Shown: positions 6,585 to 13,164 of the stretch, in pieces
Numbering within the stretch: position 1 is the stretch's first letter
Layout: the number at the start of each line of letters is the position of its first letter
Origin: Candidatus Woesearchaeota archaeon CG08_land_8_20_14_0_20_47_9
GTDB taxonomy: Archaea; Nanobdellota; Nanobdellia; Woesearchaeales; CG1-02-47-18
Direction: 5' to 3'
Assembly: GCA_002763335.1 (NCBI GenBank)
Contig: PEYS01000071.1
Span: forward strand, 1 to 14,030
DNA: 14,030 nt
Notes under the pieces: generated by a model
Told to the model about the DNA's origin: nothing
Seen by the model: only the letters and a program-made list of their open reading frames with translations
Database searches by the model: none
Position numbers and translations under genes: made by a program

Positions 6585-7718
6585 ATGAGGCTTAGATTTA
6601 CTAAACTTGCAGAGTACGCTAAAATCGCTTATTTGCTTGCTGTCAAGGGCGAGTTCCCGCTTACTAGGGAAAAGATAGACTACCACATCAGGGGCATGCC
6701 CCTCAAGAGGAGGTATAACCTCTTCTTAAGCCTTCTCGGCGATACGCTTAACCTTAGAAGACCAGTGCCCTTTCCCCCGTACTTCCAGGTTGAGGTGACG
6801 AACTTCTGTAACCTCCGCTGCCCTGCCTGCCCTGCTGCCATAAAGAGGTATCATCGCAAGCCGAGGTGTTTAAAGCTCGATGTGTTTAAGAAATTCATTG
6901 ATCAGGCAGGGGATTACCTTGTCTACCTCTCTATGTGGGGGATTGGCGAGCCACTAATGCATCCTGATTTCTGCAGCATGGTGGAGTATGCCCATAAAAA
7001 GGGTGTGCTAGTTGTGACAAGCACGAATGGCCATTATCTGACACCAGAGCTTTCAGAGAGGCTTGTTAAGAGCGGCATTGATACAGTAGTCATATCAGTT
7101 GATGGGGCAACTCAGGAGATCTATGAGAAATACAGGGTAGGCGGCAACCTCGAACAGGTCAAGGCAGGTATAAGAAACCTGGTGGCTGCAAAGTCCAGGC
7201 TCAAGAGTAAAACACCTCTGGTAAATATGCGCTTTATTGTGATGAGCCATAATGAGAACCAGCTTAATGATATAAAAGCCTTGGCAGCTGACCTCAAGGC
7301 GGATGTCTTCTCACTCAGGAGCTTTGGGCCGATATTTATAGATGACTCAGGTATTGAACATGAGTTTATACCGAGTGAGAAGAGGCTTAGGCGTTACAAA
7401 TACGAGAATGGAAAGAGGGTTAATAGGAGGGATTTTGTATGCCGTCTCGGATGGTCAGGAGGCTTTTTTGTTGCAGACTCAAAGATAGCCCTCTGCGAGG
7501 CAGACTTCATGACCAGGCAGGCGTTGGGAAATCTGGAGCTGGAGGATTTTAAGGATATATGGTTCGGCAGGAAGGCTGATGATCTGAGGGAGAAGCTACA
7601 TACTGATATGGACAGCATAGCCTTTTGTAAAAACTGCGTTTTCCGCAGTTCTCAGCTTGAAGGATACGACCTGGTAAACATAGGGTGTGAGGGATTTGGT
7701 CTGAAAGAGGTGTGCTGA
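6585..7718 (+). CDS. Radical SAM protein with Cys-rich (SPASM-like) C-terminus
   Basis: The start is taken as ATG 6585 (377 residues) after the G-rich GAGGGCTGGGG; an in-frame TTG at 6567 would add six residues. The radical SAM cluster motif is C75-x3-C79-x2-C82 in TNFCNLRCPAC, ligating the 4Fe-4S cluster that cleaves S-adenosylmethionine. GIGEPL and STNGHYLT match later radical SAM motifs that bind SAM, and VVISVDGATQEIYEKYRVGG is typical of the SPASM/PqqE-like branch. The C-terminus holds several more Cys (FVCRLGW, ALCEAD, FCKNCVF, IGCEGF) that probably bind an auxiliary cluster. The substrate is unknown. The glycosyltransferase gene follows after a short gap, probably in one operon, so a role in surface glycan or glycoconjugate modification is an inference. 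Confidence 0.85.
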   Translation: MRLRFTKLAEYAKIAYLLAVKGEFPLTREKIDYHIRGMPLKRRYNLFLSLLGDTLNLRRPVPFPPYFQVEVTNFCNLRCPACPAAIKRYHRKPRCLKLDVFKKFIDQAGDYLVYLSMWGIGEPLMHPDFCSMVEYAHKKGVLVVTSTNGHYLTPELSERLVKSGIDTVVISVDGATQEIYEKYRVGGNLEQVKAGIRNLVAAKSRLKSKTPLVNMRFIVMSHNENQLNDIKALAADLKADVFSLRSFGPIFIDDSGIEHEFIPSEKRLRRYKYENGKRVNRRDFVCRLGWSGGFFVADSKIALCEADFMTRQALGNLELEDFKDIWFGRKADDLREKLHTDMDSIAFCKNCVFRSSQLEGYDLVNIGCEGFGLKEVC

Positions 7719-7741
7719 CAATAACGACATAGGTGCCTCGT

Positions 7742-8605
7742 ATGGTGGAAGTAAGCGTTGTGATGTGTGTCTACAATGTAGCCAGATACATTGAGCACTG
7801 CCTAACTGCACTCCTTAACCAGAGTCATAGTGATTTTGAGCTTGTCATTGTTGATGACCACTCAACTGATAACACTGTGGAACTGATAATGGGCTTTAAT
7901 GACAAGCGCGTAAGGCTGCTTAGAAACAACAAAAACTTTGGTGTTACCGCCAGCAGGAACATCGCAATAGCCCACGCATCAGGCAGATACCTCTTCTTTA
8001 CTGACGGCGACTGCGCTGTTGACAGGGAATGGATAAGGAACGGCCTCAAGGTATTCAGAGAGACCGGCTGTGCTGGTATCGAGGGCGTAACCTACTTTGT
8101 GGGCAAGGACTACAAGCCATGCTTCGCTGACAAGGTTATTGATACGAGAGTGGGTGGCCAGTACATGACCTGCAACATGGCATACACAAGAGAGATTATA
8201 GACAGAGTTGGTCTGATGGATGATTCTTTTGGTTACTGCGCTGACCGGGATTTTGCACTCAGGGTGAAAAAACACGGCATAATTCTGTTTTCAGATAGAA
8301 CGATCGTAACCCACCTGCTGGCTGTCTGGACTGTTAAGGGCTTCATTAAGAGTGCAAGCAGGATTAAAAGCAGGGTTAAGCTGTTTAAGATTCACCACGA
8401 GCAGGCATGCTTGCTTGGCAGAATTGTCTATCCTAGAAACCTGCTCGCGGTGCTGTTCCCACCCTTAACCCTGCTCATCCCCTTCTGCCACCGCTTCAGG
8501 AGATGGGATGATCTAAAGCTGATCCCTTTTCTTTACCCAATGCTGTTGTACGAACGGCTTATTCTGTGGAGGGAGTGTTTAAGGGAAGGGGTGTTTCTGG
8601 TATAG
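7742..8605 (+). CDS. Family 2 (GT-A fold) glycosyltransferase
   Basis: The start ATG 7742 (287 residues) is preferred because GGTG lies 6 nt upstream; an in-frame GTG at 7733 would overlap that site. The N-terminus VSVVMCVYN and DDHSTDNT (38-45) form the nucleotide-sugar binding part. DGD (88-90) in FFTDGDC is the DxD-type metal site. NMAYTREIIDRVGLMDDSFG and DRDFALRV match the acceptor-side region of GT2 enzymes. The last 70 residues hold two hydrophobic stretches (LLAVLFPPLTLLIPF and LIPFLYPMLLY), so it is likely membrane associated and transfers sugar to a lipid- or membrane-linked acceptor. It is paired with the radical SAM gene. The TAG stop (8603-8605) is the first step of repeat A5. 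Confidence 0.88.
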   Translation: MVEVSVVMCVYNVARYIEHCLTALLNQSHSDFELVIVDDHSTDNTVELIMGFNDKRVRLLRNNKNFGVTASRNIAIAHASGRYLFFTDGDCAVDREWIRNGLKVFRETGCAGIEGVTYFVGKDYKPCFADKVIDTRVGGQYMTCNMAYTREIIDRVGLMDDSFGYCADRDFALRVKKHGIILFSDRTIVTHLLAVWTVKGFIKSASRIKSRVKLFKIHHEQACLLGRIVYPRNLLAVLFPPLTLLIPFCHRFRRWDDLKLIPFLYPMLLYERLILWRECLREGVFLV

Positions 8606-8674
8606 AAAACCTTGAACACCTCGACTTCGCTGCTGCTCGTCTCGGGTTCAAGGTTTTCTGATGTCGGAACTGCT
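8604..8674 (+). repeat. Family A palindromic repeat A5, after the glycosyltransferase gene
   Basis: Arms AGAAAACCTTGAAC (8604-8617) and GTTCAAGGTTTTCT (8646-8659) pair perfectly over 14 bp. The loop shares ACACCTCGACTTC with A3. The tail GATGTCGGAACTGCT (8660-8674) matches those of A1 and A2. Confidence 0.85.
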
Positions 8675-8822
8675 ACTTTGGCACTGTCAAGAATTTCGGC
8701 AAAAGTGAGATAGAAAGCGGGTTAATGGTTCAGCCCGTCCCATAATTAGTAAAATATAAATACTTCTTCCACGTCGAGAAATCAACTAAACACCGTCGGT
8801 GAAATACTGACAAAGAGGTAAA

Positions 8823-10410
8823 ATGAGTTATATAAATTCCTACAAAAACCAAGACTGGCTTCTGCCAGTATCAATTAAACAAATGATTCCAGAGAACCAT
8901 ATCTGTTTTTTCGTCGAGGAATTTGTTGAAAACTTGGATTTTTCCGAGTTTGATTTGAAGTTTGAAGGAGCCGGGGCTCCCGCATACCATCCGAGAATCT
9001 TGGCAAAGATTCTTTTGCAAGGGATGCTAAGCAAAGAAAGAAGTTCCAGGAAAATTGCTTCTGCATGTAGAGAGAATTTTGTTTTTATGTAACGAAAATC
9101 TGCTGCTCGGGGCTATCCCCGACTTAAAAGTCGGGGCTTTACACCCCTCGCTTCGAAACGCAGATTTTCGGACTCAAAAGTTCTCGCCCTAAAGGGCGGG
9201 GTTATACCCACGAACTTTTGAGTATCTCGCAGAAAAAGTGAATCCAGATTTCAGAACAATCTGTCGTTTCCGTCGAGAAAACGCAGATTTTTTGAAGCAA
9301 GTTTTCAAGGAAACTGTGAAACTTGCTTCCGAGTACAACTTGCTTGATTTGTCTTTTATTGCAATTGACGGAACAACAGTAAAAGCAAATGCAAATAAAA
9401 AAAGAACTTTGAAGAAAGAACAAATTTCAAAGTTGGACGAAATCGTCGATAAACTTGTCGAAGAAGATTTGAAACAAGACGAACTTGATGCAAAGTTAGA
9501 TGAAGAGAACTTAACAGCGATGGACAAAAGGGATTTTAAGAAAATTGTTTCTGCATATCGACGAGTAAAAGATAAAGAAAAAGTTAAGGAAAAAATTTCT
9601 TCCGCTAAGGAAGAAATTTGCAAAGATGAGAAACTAAAGAAAGTTTCTTTGACAGATCCTGAATCAAGGATGATGCAGAACAAGCAGCGAGTCAGAGAAC
9701 TTTCTTACAATACGCAGTTTTCCGTCGATAAAAACCAGATAATTGTGGCAACTGATGTCTGCCAAGATGGACATGATGCGCATCAGTTAATTCCACAGAT
9801 TGAAAATGTCAAAGAAAATGTGGAATTAACTGGAAAGGAAAAGTTTTCTGTAGATTGTGGATACAGCGATGGAAAGAATATAAAGTATGCCGAAGATAAT
9901 GAAATTGATTTGCTTGTGCCGTCGAGGGCACAGGCACAAAAGTTTGACGGGAAGGAGGAGAGTTTGAACCACGACAAGTATGAATACGACGAGAAAACAG
10001 ACGAGTTGATCGTGGACGGGAAGAGATATCAGCGACGAGGAAGTTATATCCACAAGAACGGAAGAAATGTGGTAACTTTTTACAGCAAGGAATTAAAGAA
10101 GAAGAAAGAGATTCCTTTCTTTTTCGGGGAGCGGTTGAGAATGAGAGATAAAATGGAAACTGATGAAGCTCGGCGGATTTATGGGTTGAGGAAGATAACT
10201 GTCGAACCAGTTATCGGGCAGATAAAGGAGAATTTTGGATTTAGGCAGTTTTGTCTTCGGGGATTGGATGGTGTGCGGGTTGAGATTAATATTGTGGCGA
10301 TTGCGCATAATTTAAAAAAGATTTGGAAAATGGGAAGGGGATTGAGAAAAAATTGTTGTAAAAATTTGTTTTTGGAATTTTATAGGGGTTTTATTTTAGT
10401 GTGGATTTAA
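8823..10410 (+). pseudogene. IS1182-family transposase interrupted by a family B hairpin element
   Basis: The first 89 codons (8823-9089, after a GAGGT ribosome site) end CRENFVFM, then a stop inside the inserted element. Coding resumes at 9223 with YLAEKVNPDFRTI and runs to TAA 10408-10410. Joining codon 89 to 9223 gives MYLAEKVNPDFRTI, the normal IS1182 sequence, and a protein of about 484 residues, usual for the family. The DDE domain shows AIDGTTVKANANKKRT, a DPESRMM motif, FSVDCGYSDGKN and the C-terminal YGLRKITVEPVIGQIKENFG containing the catalytic Glu. As it stands the gene makes an 89-residue fragment and, at best, a separate 390-residue fragment from GTG 9238, so the IS is probably immobile unless helped in trans. 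Confidence 0.9.
9090..9222 (+). mobile_element. Family B hairpin element B1 (133-nt MITE-like insertion)
   Basis: Two adjacent hairpins. Hairpin 1 has outer arms CGAAAATCTGC (9093-9103) and GCAGATTTTCG (9160-9170) with an inner CCCCGACTT/AAGTCGGGG stem (9117-9136). Hairpin 2 has arms ACTCAAAAGTTC (9172-9183) and GAACTTTTGAGT (9212-9223) with inner CGCCCT/AGGGCG (9185-9198). No open frame. Removal restores the transposase exactly with no target duplication; the ends are ambiguous by one G. Confidence 0.85.
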
Positions 10411-10421
10411 TTGTGGGACAG

Positions 10422-10536
10422 CGTCGGTTGTTATACGCAAGTTTCTGAAAGTTAAAATTGGGGGTAGTCGCCGAGTTCCTTCGGAACAGATAGTCTTCAG
10501 CTTCGCTTTAGAAATATTAATAGAAAGAGAGGGCAT
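10422..10536. repeat. Left imperfect inverted repeat (L) of the R-M module
   Basis: A 115-nt gene-free stretch between the IS and the REase stop. In order it holds TGTTATACGC (10429-10438), GTTTCTGAAA (10441-10450), AAAATTGGGGGTAGTCGCCG (10454-10473), a GTTCC-TTC-GGAAC hairpin (about 10475-10487) and AAAGAGAGGGCATC (10524-10537). All but the hairpin recur in inverse order and orientation on the other side of the operon. Confidence 0.75.
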
Positions 10537-11616
10537 CTATTCTAATCTGATAAACGTTTTATTCAACAAAATCCTGAATCCATTAGTTTTCGCTTCATTC
10601 TTTACAGTTTCTAACATTTCTTTTTGTGATTCTTTAATCCCCTCATTAGAAAATCCCTTGCCGGTTGTAAGTTTAAGAATTGGGATAGGATTAAGTTCTT
10701 TACTATTTATCTTCACATCAACTAAATTTGTAAAAAGCATCATTTTGAGTAATCCGTCTTTAATATCCCCTAAAGATGGCAAATTATCTGTCTTTGTATG
10801 CTTTGCGTCTATTAGATAAAGTTCGTTTTTGTGTAATTCTACTTCATCAGATGTAAAGTAATAATTACCACCAAGATAATTCGTAATTGTTATAGTTCCT
10901 TTTATCCCACTTAATTTTTCTTTTGGTTGTGTTGTAATGCTTTCTCTTTTTTGAGCCATTTCCGCAAGATTTCTTGATAGAGTCATAAATGCATCTTTAC
11001 CTTCTTTTAGCTGTTCAATTCTTTTTTCTGCTGTTTTTCTTGAATGCATTTCAACACCAATGCTCTTTGAGATTTTTCCATAACTGTCCAATGCTTTTTT
11101 ACCGATTTCCCAAACATTTTCTATCTGGGAAATATTCCAATGTAAAGCATCAGACTGGTAAGACATCAACTTTTTGATTTCATCCTTCAAATAATTAACA
11201 TCAAATCTTTGCTTAGTGATTTTCTTTTCATATCTTGAGCTTTGTTCAGCTTCATCATAATATGCAATAATCACATAAACACCTAATAAACTCATTAAAG
11301 AAATTGTATCCCACTGTAAAAAATCTCTATCCCCTTCCTTTCCTTCATCCTTAAAAATGGGAATTATAGTAACTTTCTTTCCAGAAAAATCTAAAGAGTC
11401 ATATACTCTTGCATATGGATAAGACCTTGTCCTTTTTGCAGAAACCCACCAACTCAATGCAATTTGATTTTTCTCATCAATTTTTAGGATGAATGTTGCC
11501 TCTTTTGATAAACCATCAGCTAATCTATCAAAATCAAATGTGTGTAATTTTCTGCATAAAAATGGTTTATACTTTATACCTTTAATTTTTGCTGTGATGT
11601 TATTTATTTTATCCAT
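10537..11616 (-). CDS. Type II restriction endonuclease (PD-(D/E)xK type, inferred)
   Basis: A 359-residue protein whose start overlaps the last 13 nt of the upstream methyltransferase gene, so the two are translated as a pair. The C-terminal half contains TSDEVELHKNELYLIDAKHTK (255-275), fitting a PD-(D/E)xK nuclease core: acidic residues D257/E258/E260, then D270-x-K272. It is followed by LPSLGDIKDGLLKMMLFTNL, conserved in restriction enzymes of this type as I recall them. The N-terminal half (to about 200) is unrecognised and probably holds the recognition domain; a helical stretch lies at 195-225. The expected role is cleaving DNA not modified by the partner methyltransferase. Low GC and a position inside inverted repeats indicate transfer. 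The TAG stop abuts the left repeat. Recognition sequence cannot be read. Confidence 0.72.
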   Translation of the reverse strand: MDKINNITAKIKGIKYKPFLCRKLHTFDFDRLADGLSKEATFILKIDEKNQIALSWWVSAKRTRSYPYARVYDSLDFSGKKVTIIPIFKDEGKEGDRDFLQWDTISLMSLLGVYVIIAYYDEAEQSSRYEKKITKQRFDVNYLKDEIKKLMSYQSDALHWNISQIENVWEIGKKALDSYGKISKSIGVEMHSRKTAEKRIEQLKEGKDAFMTLSRNLAEMAQKRESITTQPKEKLSGIKGTITITNYLGGNYYFTSDEVELHKNELYLIDAKHTKTDNLPSLGDIKDGLLKMMLFTNLVDVKINSKELNPIPILKLTTGKGFSNEGIKESQKEMLETVKNEAKTNGFRILLNKTFIRLE

Positions 11617-12446
11617 CCTTTCTCCCTCTGTATTACCTCAAAAGTATCTTCATTATGGCTTAGCGTTTTTTGTCCGTCAAAACCTAATTTTTTCTTTATA
11701 GTTGGAATTAGGGATTTTTTGATTTCAATACCTATACTGTTTCTACCTAACTGTTTTGCCATTTTCATAGTAGTTCCAGAACCAGCAAAAGGGTCTAATA
11801 CAGTTTCACCAACATAAGAAAATAATTTTATTGCCCTGTATGGTAATTCTTCAGGAAACGCGGCTATATCTTTCTCTAATGGAGAGCCAGGCATAACATT
11901 GTTCATTTCCCATAAAGTCATATACCATTTATTTTTTTGGATTTCTTTTGTATCTACTTTAGATTTTTCTCTTATTTCTTTTGAAATTGATTTATAATCA
12001 AACTTCCCTTTCTGAAAAATTATTATACTTTCTAAGAGATTATCTGGATAAAAATACATAGGATATGGATTTTGCAATATTACCCCACTTCTCCTACTTA
12101 TTCTTAAATAACCATCTGGTTTTTTCCAGATTATTCTATCTCTATATCTAAATCCTGCTTCTTGAAATATTTTTGTTGCATCTGCGACTATTGGAAATTT
12201 ATCTCCATTTACTAACATGTCATCAATATTTAGAACAAAAATTCTTCCTTCTGCTAAAACTCTAAATGCTTCCTTTGCCACTTTTCTAAGCACACCTAAA
12301 AATTGACCATAGTCTTTGAATAAATTTTTATAGTCAAATGGAGCATTGAAATAAGGCGGAGAAGTTATGGCTAAATGCACGCTATCATCTTTTATTTCAC
12401 TCATATCCATACAATTTCCAATTATTAGTTTATGATTTGTAGCCAT
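11604..12446 (-). CDS. DNA methyltransferase, N4-cytosine/N6-adenine class (beta order)
   Basis: A 280-residue amino-methyltransferase. Motif IV, the catalytic TSPPY, is at 28-32 near the N-terminus; motif I, the SAM-binding DPFAGSGTT, is at 218-226, followed by GIEI (239-242). Catalytic motif before the SAM motif is the beta arrangement. TSPPY is common in N4-cytosine enzymes but also occurs in N6-adenine ones, so the base is uncertain. It protects host DNA from the endonuclease encoded just downstream. The gene starts 2 nt after the stop of a small ribbon-helix-helix-like frame and runs 13 nt into the endonuclease gene, a tight four-gene unit. Codon use is strongly AT-biased compared with the flanking core genes. 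Confidence 0.92.
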   Translation of the reverse strand: MATNHKLIIGNCMDMSEIKDDSVHLAITSPPYFNAPFDYKNLFKDYGQFLGVLRKVAKEAFRVLAEGRIFVLNIDDMLVNGDKFPIVADATKIFQEAGFRYRDRIIWKKPDGYLRISRRSGVILQNPYPMYFYPDNLLESIIIFQKGKFDYKSISKEIREKSKVDTKEIQKNKWYMTLWEMNNVMPGSPLEKDIAAFPEELPYRAIKLFSYVGETVLDPFAGSGTTMKMAKQLGRNSIGIEIKKSLIPTIKKKLGFDGQKTLSHNEDTFEVIQREKGWIK

Positions 12447-12448
12447 GA

Positions 12449-12597
12449 TTATACCTTCTTTTTATTATTTTTATCAACTTCTTCTTTCATAAAATTTTCA
12501 AATTGCTTTGATAAAATCCACCCTTTACTATCGCACATTTTTTTGTATTCATTGTAAATTTCTTCTTCAACACTCAATGAAATTATTTTTTTGACAT
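12449..12597 (-). pseudogene. Small ribbon-helix-helix-like protein with a frameshift in an A7 run (possible R-M controller)
   Basis: An ATG at 12597 with an ideal ribosome site (AGAGGA, inside the stop of the gene before it) opens ATG TCA AAA AAA TAA, a four-codon frame. One extra A in the seven-A run would give a 49-residue protein beginning MSKKIISLSVEEEIYNEYKK and ending at TAA 12449-12451, 2 nt before the methyltransferase ATG. A short strand (KKIISLSV) and two helices suggest a ribbon-helix-helix DNA-binding or accessory protein. The frame may be a real mutation, a homopolymer sequencing error, or expressed through slippage on the A run. Position in the operon suggests a regulator; this is inference. 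Confidence 0.55.
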
Positions 12598-12599
12598 TT

Positions 12600-12764
12600 T
12601 TATCCTCTTGAGAATCTTAACCCTAACAAAGCAAATAAGCACCCTATCAAAAAAATTACGACTTTCGTTCCAAAAGGATCTTTACCAAAAATAGAGTAAA
12701 GGATAGCAATAAATCCTATTATTACTGCTGCTGCCGTTCCGCTTATCAACTTTGTATCAGACAT
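12600..12764 (-). CDS. Small two-helix membrane protein, first gene of the R-M operon
   Basis: A 54-residue protein, MSDTKLISGTAAAV at the start and ending ALLGLRFSRG. It has two hydrophobic segments, about residues 8-26 and 33-49, separated by a short polar turn GKDPFGTK, so it is a likely hairpin membrane protein. ATG 12764 is preceded by GGTG at a suitable distance; an in-frame ATG at 12776 would add four residues but overlap that site. The stop codon overlaps the ribosome site of the next small frame, indicating coupling. I do not recognise a family. A membrane protein heading an R-M operon is unusual; it could be a passenger or an accessory protein. Confidence 0.6.
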   Translation of the reverse strand: MSDTKLISGTAAAVIIGFIAILYSIFGKDPFGTKVVIFLIGCLFALLGLRFSRG

Positions 12765-12774
12765 ATGGACACCC

Positions 12775-12823
12775 ATTTTATATATGCTTATATAAGTATA
12801 AATAAGAACTTTATAAAAGTTTC
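12775..12823 (-). promoter_or_regulatory. Promoter region of the R-M operon
   Basis: Minus-strand sequence contains ATATATAAAATG (about 12774-12785) and TTATATAAGC (about 12786-12796), both TATA-like, between the right inverted repeat and the first start codon. Which is used cannot be decided. Confidence 0.45.
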
Positions 12824-13020
12824 GATGCCCTCTCTTTAAACTACCTTCTTTTTTCTGAAAAAAGAAGTAAAAACGGCGGCGACTACCCCCAAACCCCCAA
12901 TTTTAGTCTGCTTCGCAGAAAATTATAATATTTAATTTTCAGAAACCTCTTCGCCATTTTTTTGCTTCGCAAAAAACCGTCTTGCAGACTATGGCTCGGT
13001 CTTAACAGACGCGTATAACA
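12824..13020. repeat. Right imperfect inverted repeat (R) of the R-M module, rich in hairpins
   Basis: GATGCCCTCTCTTT (12824-12837), CGGCGACTACCCCC (12877-12890), CAATTTTA (12898-12905), TTTTCAGAAAC (about 12936-12946) and GCGTATAACA (13011-13020) are the inverse of the left repeat blocks in the same order. Between them are extra hairpins: CTTCTTTTTT/AAAAAAGAAG (12846-12868), TCTGC-TTC-GCAGA (12907-12919), TTTTTTGC-TTC-GCAAAAAA (12957-12976), GTC-TTGCA-GAC (12979-12989) and GTCT-TAAC-AGAC (12999-13010). An 8-nt ACCCCCAA tandem duplication is also present. A minus-strand open frame across 12883-13104 is not credible as a gene. Confidence 0.7.
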
Positions 13021-13102
13021 GCGATTAAGAGGAAAATCCTTGCAGGATTTTGCCCAAATTTCAGCTACGCTGAAACTTCTCATAACCGCATATGTTATGT
13101 GC
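13011..13102 (+). repeat. attC-like structured site X (92 nt)
   Basis: Ends GCGTATAACA and TGTTATGTGC are complementary except for the middle pair positions. Inside them GCG-TTA-GAG pairs with CTC-TAA-CGC with single unpaired bases, and two hairpins follow: AAAATCC/GGATTTT and TTTCAGC/GCTGAAA. This long imperfect stem with inverse AAC/GTT ends resembles folded integron attC sites. The homologous site Y lies about 400 nt away. No integrase is in the window. Confidence 0.45.
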
Positions 13103-13164
13103 AACCGCCCTCGTTATGCTCGAAATAAATAAGTTTATTAAATATCTTAAAATTATAGTTTCAT
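13103..13164 (+). promoter_or_regulatory. AT-rich promoter-like stretch before a broken ORF
   Basis: Non-coding, with a TATA-like run (aagtttattaaatatc, about 13131-13146) some 20-35 nt before ATG 13165. Nothing else recognised. Confidence 0.35.

Larger units (their letters stand above)
8734..10421 (+). mobile_element. IS1182-family insertion sequence, inactivated
   Basis: Terminal inverted repeats share GTCCCAyAATTA: left GTCCCATAATTA at 8737-8748, right TAATTGTGGGAC at 10408-10419. They bracket a single DDE transposase gene whose stop lies in the right repeat. Exact outer ends and target duplication could not be fixed, so the limits are good to a few bases. The element carries a 133-nt family B insertion. 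It lies about 10 nt outside the TGTTATACGC boundary of the R-M module. Confidence 0.8.

Noticed and set aside
7733..7741. GTG start for the glycosyltransferase
   Set aside because: The GTG overlaps the GGTG that is well spaced as a ribosome site for ATG 7742, and GT2 proteins usually begin just before the VSVVMCVYN-type strand.
690..8674. Possible CRISPR array from the recurring palindromes
   Set aside because: The copies are kilobases apart, sit at gene ends, vary in their arms and occur in both orientations; there are no regular spacers and no cas genes.
9117..9198. tRNA or rRNA fragment suggested by GC-rich stems
   Set aside because: The stems are simple nested inverted repeats with no cloverleaf, T-loop or anticodon arm features.
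12883..13104. Minus-strand open frame of 73 codons
   Set aside because: It lies wholly within the hairpin tract and site X and has no ribosome site or recognisable protein pattern.
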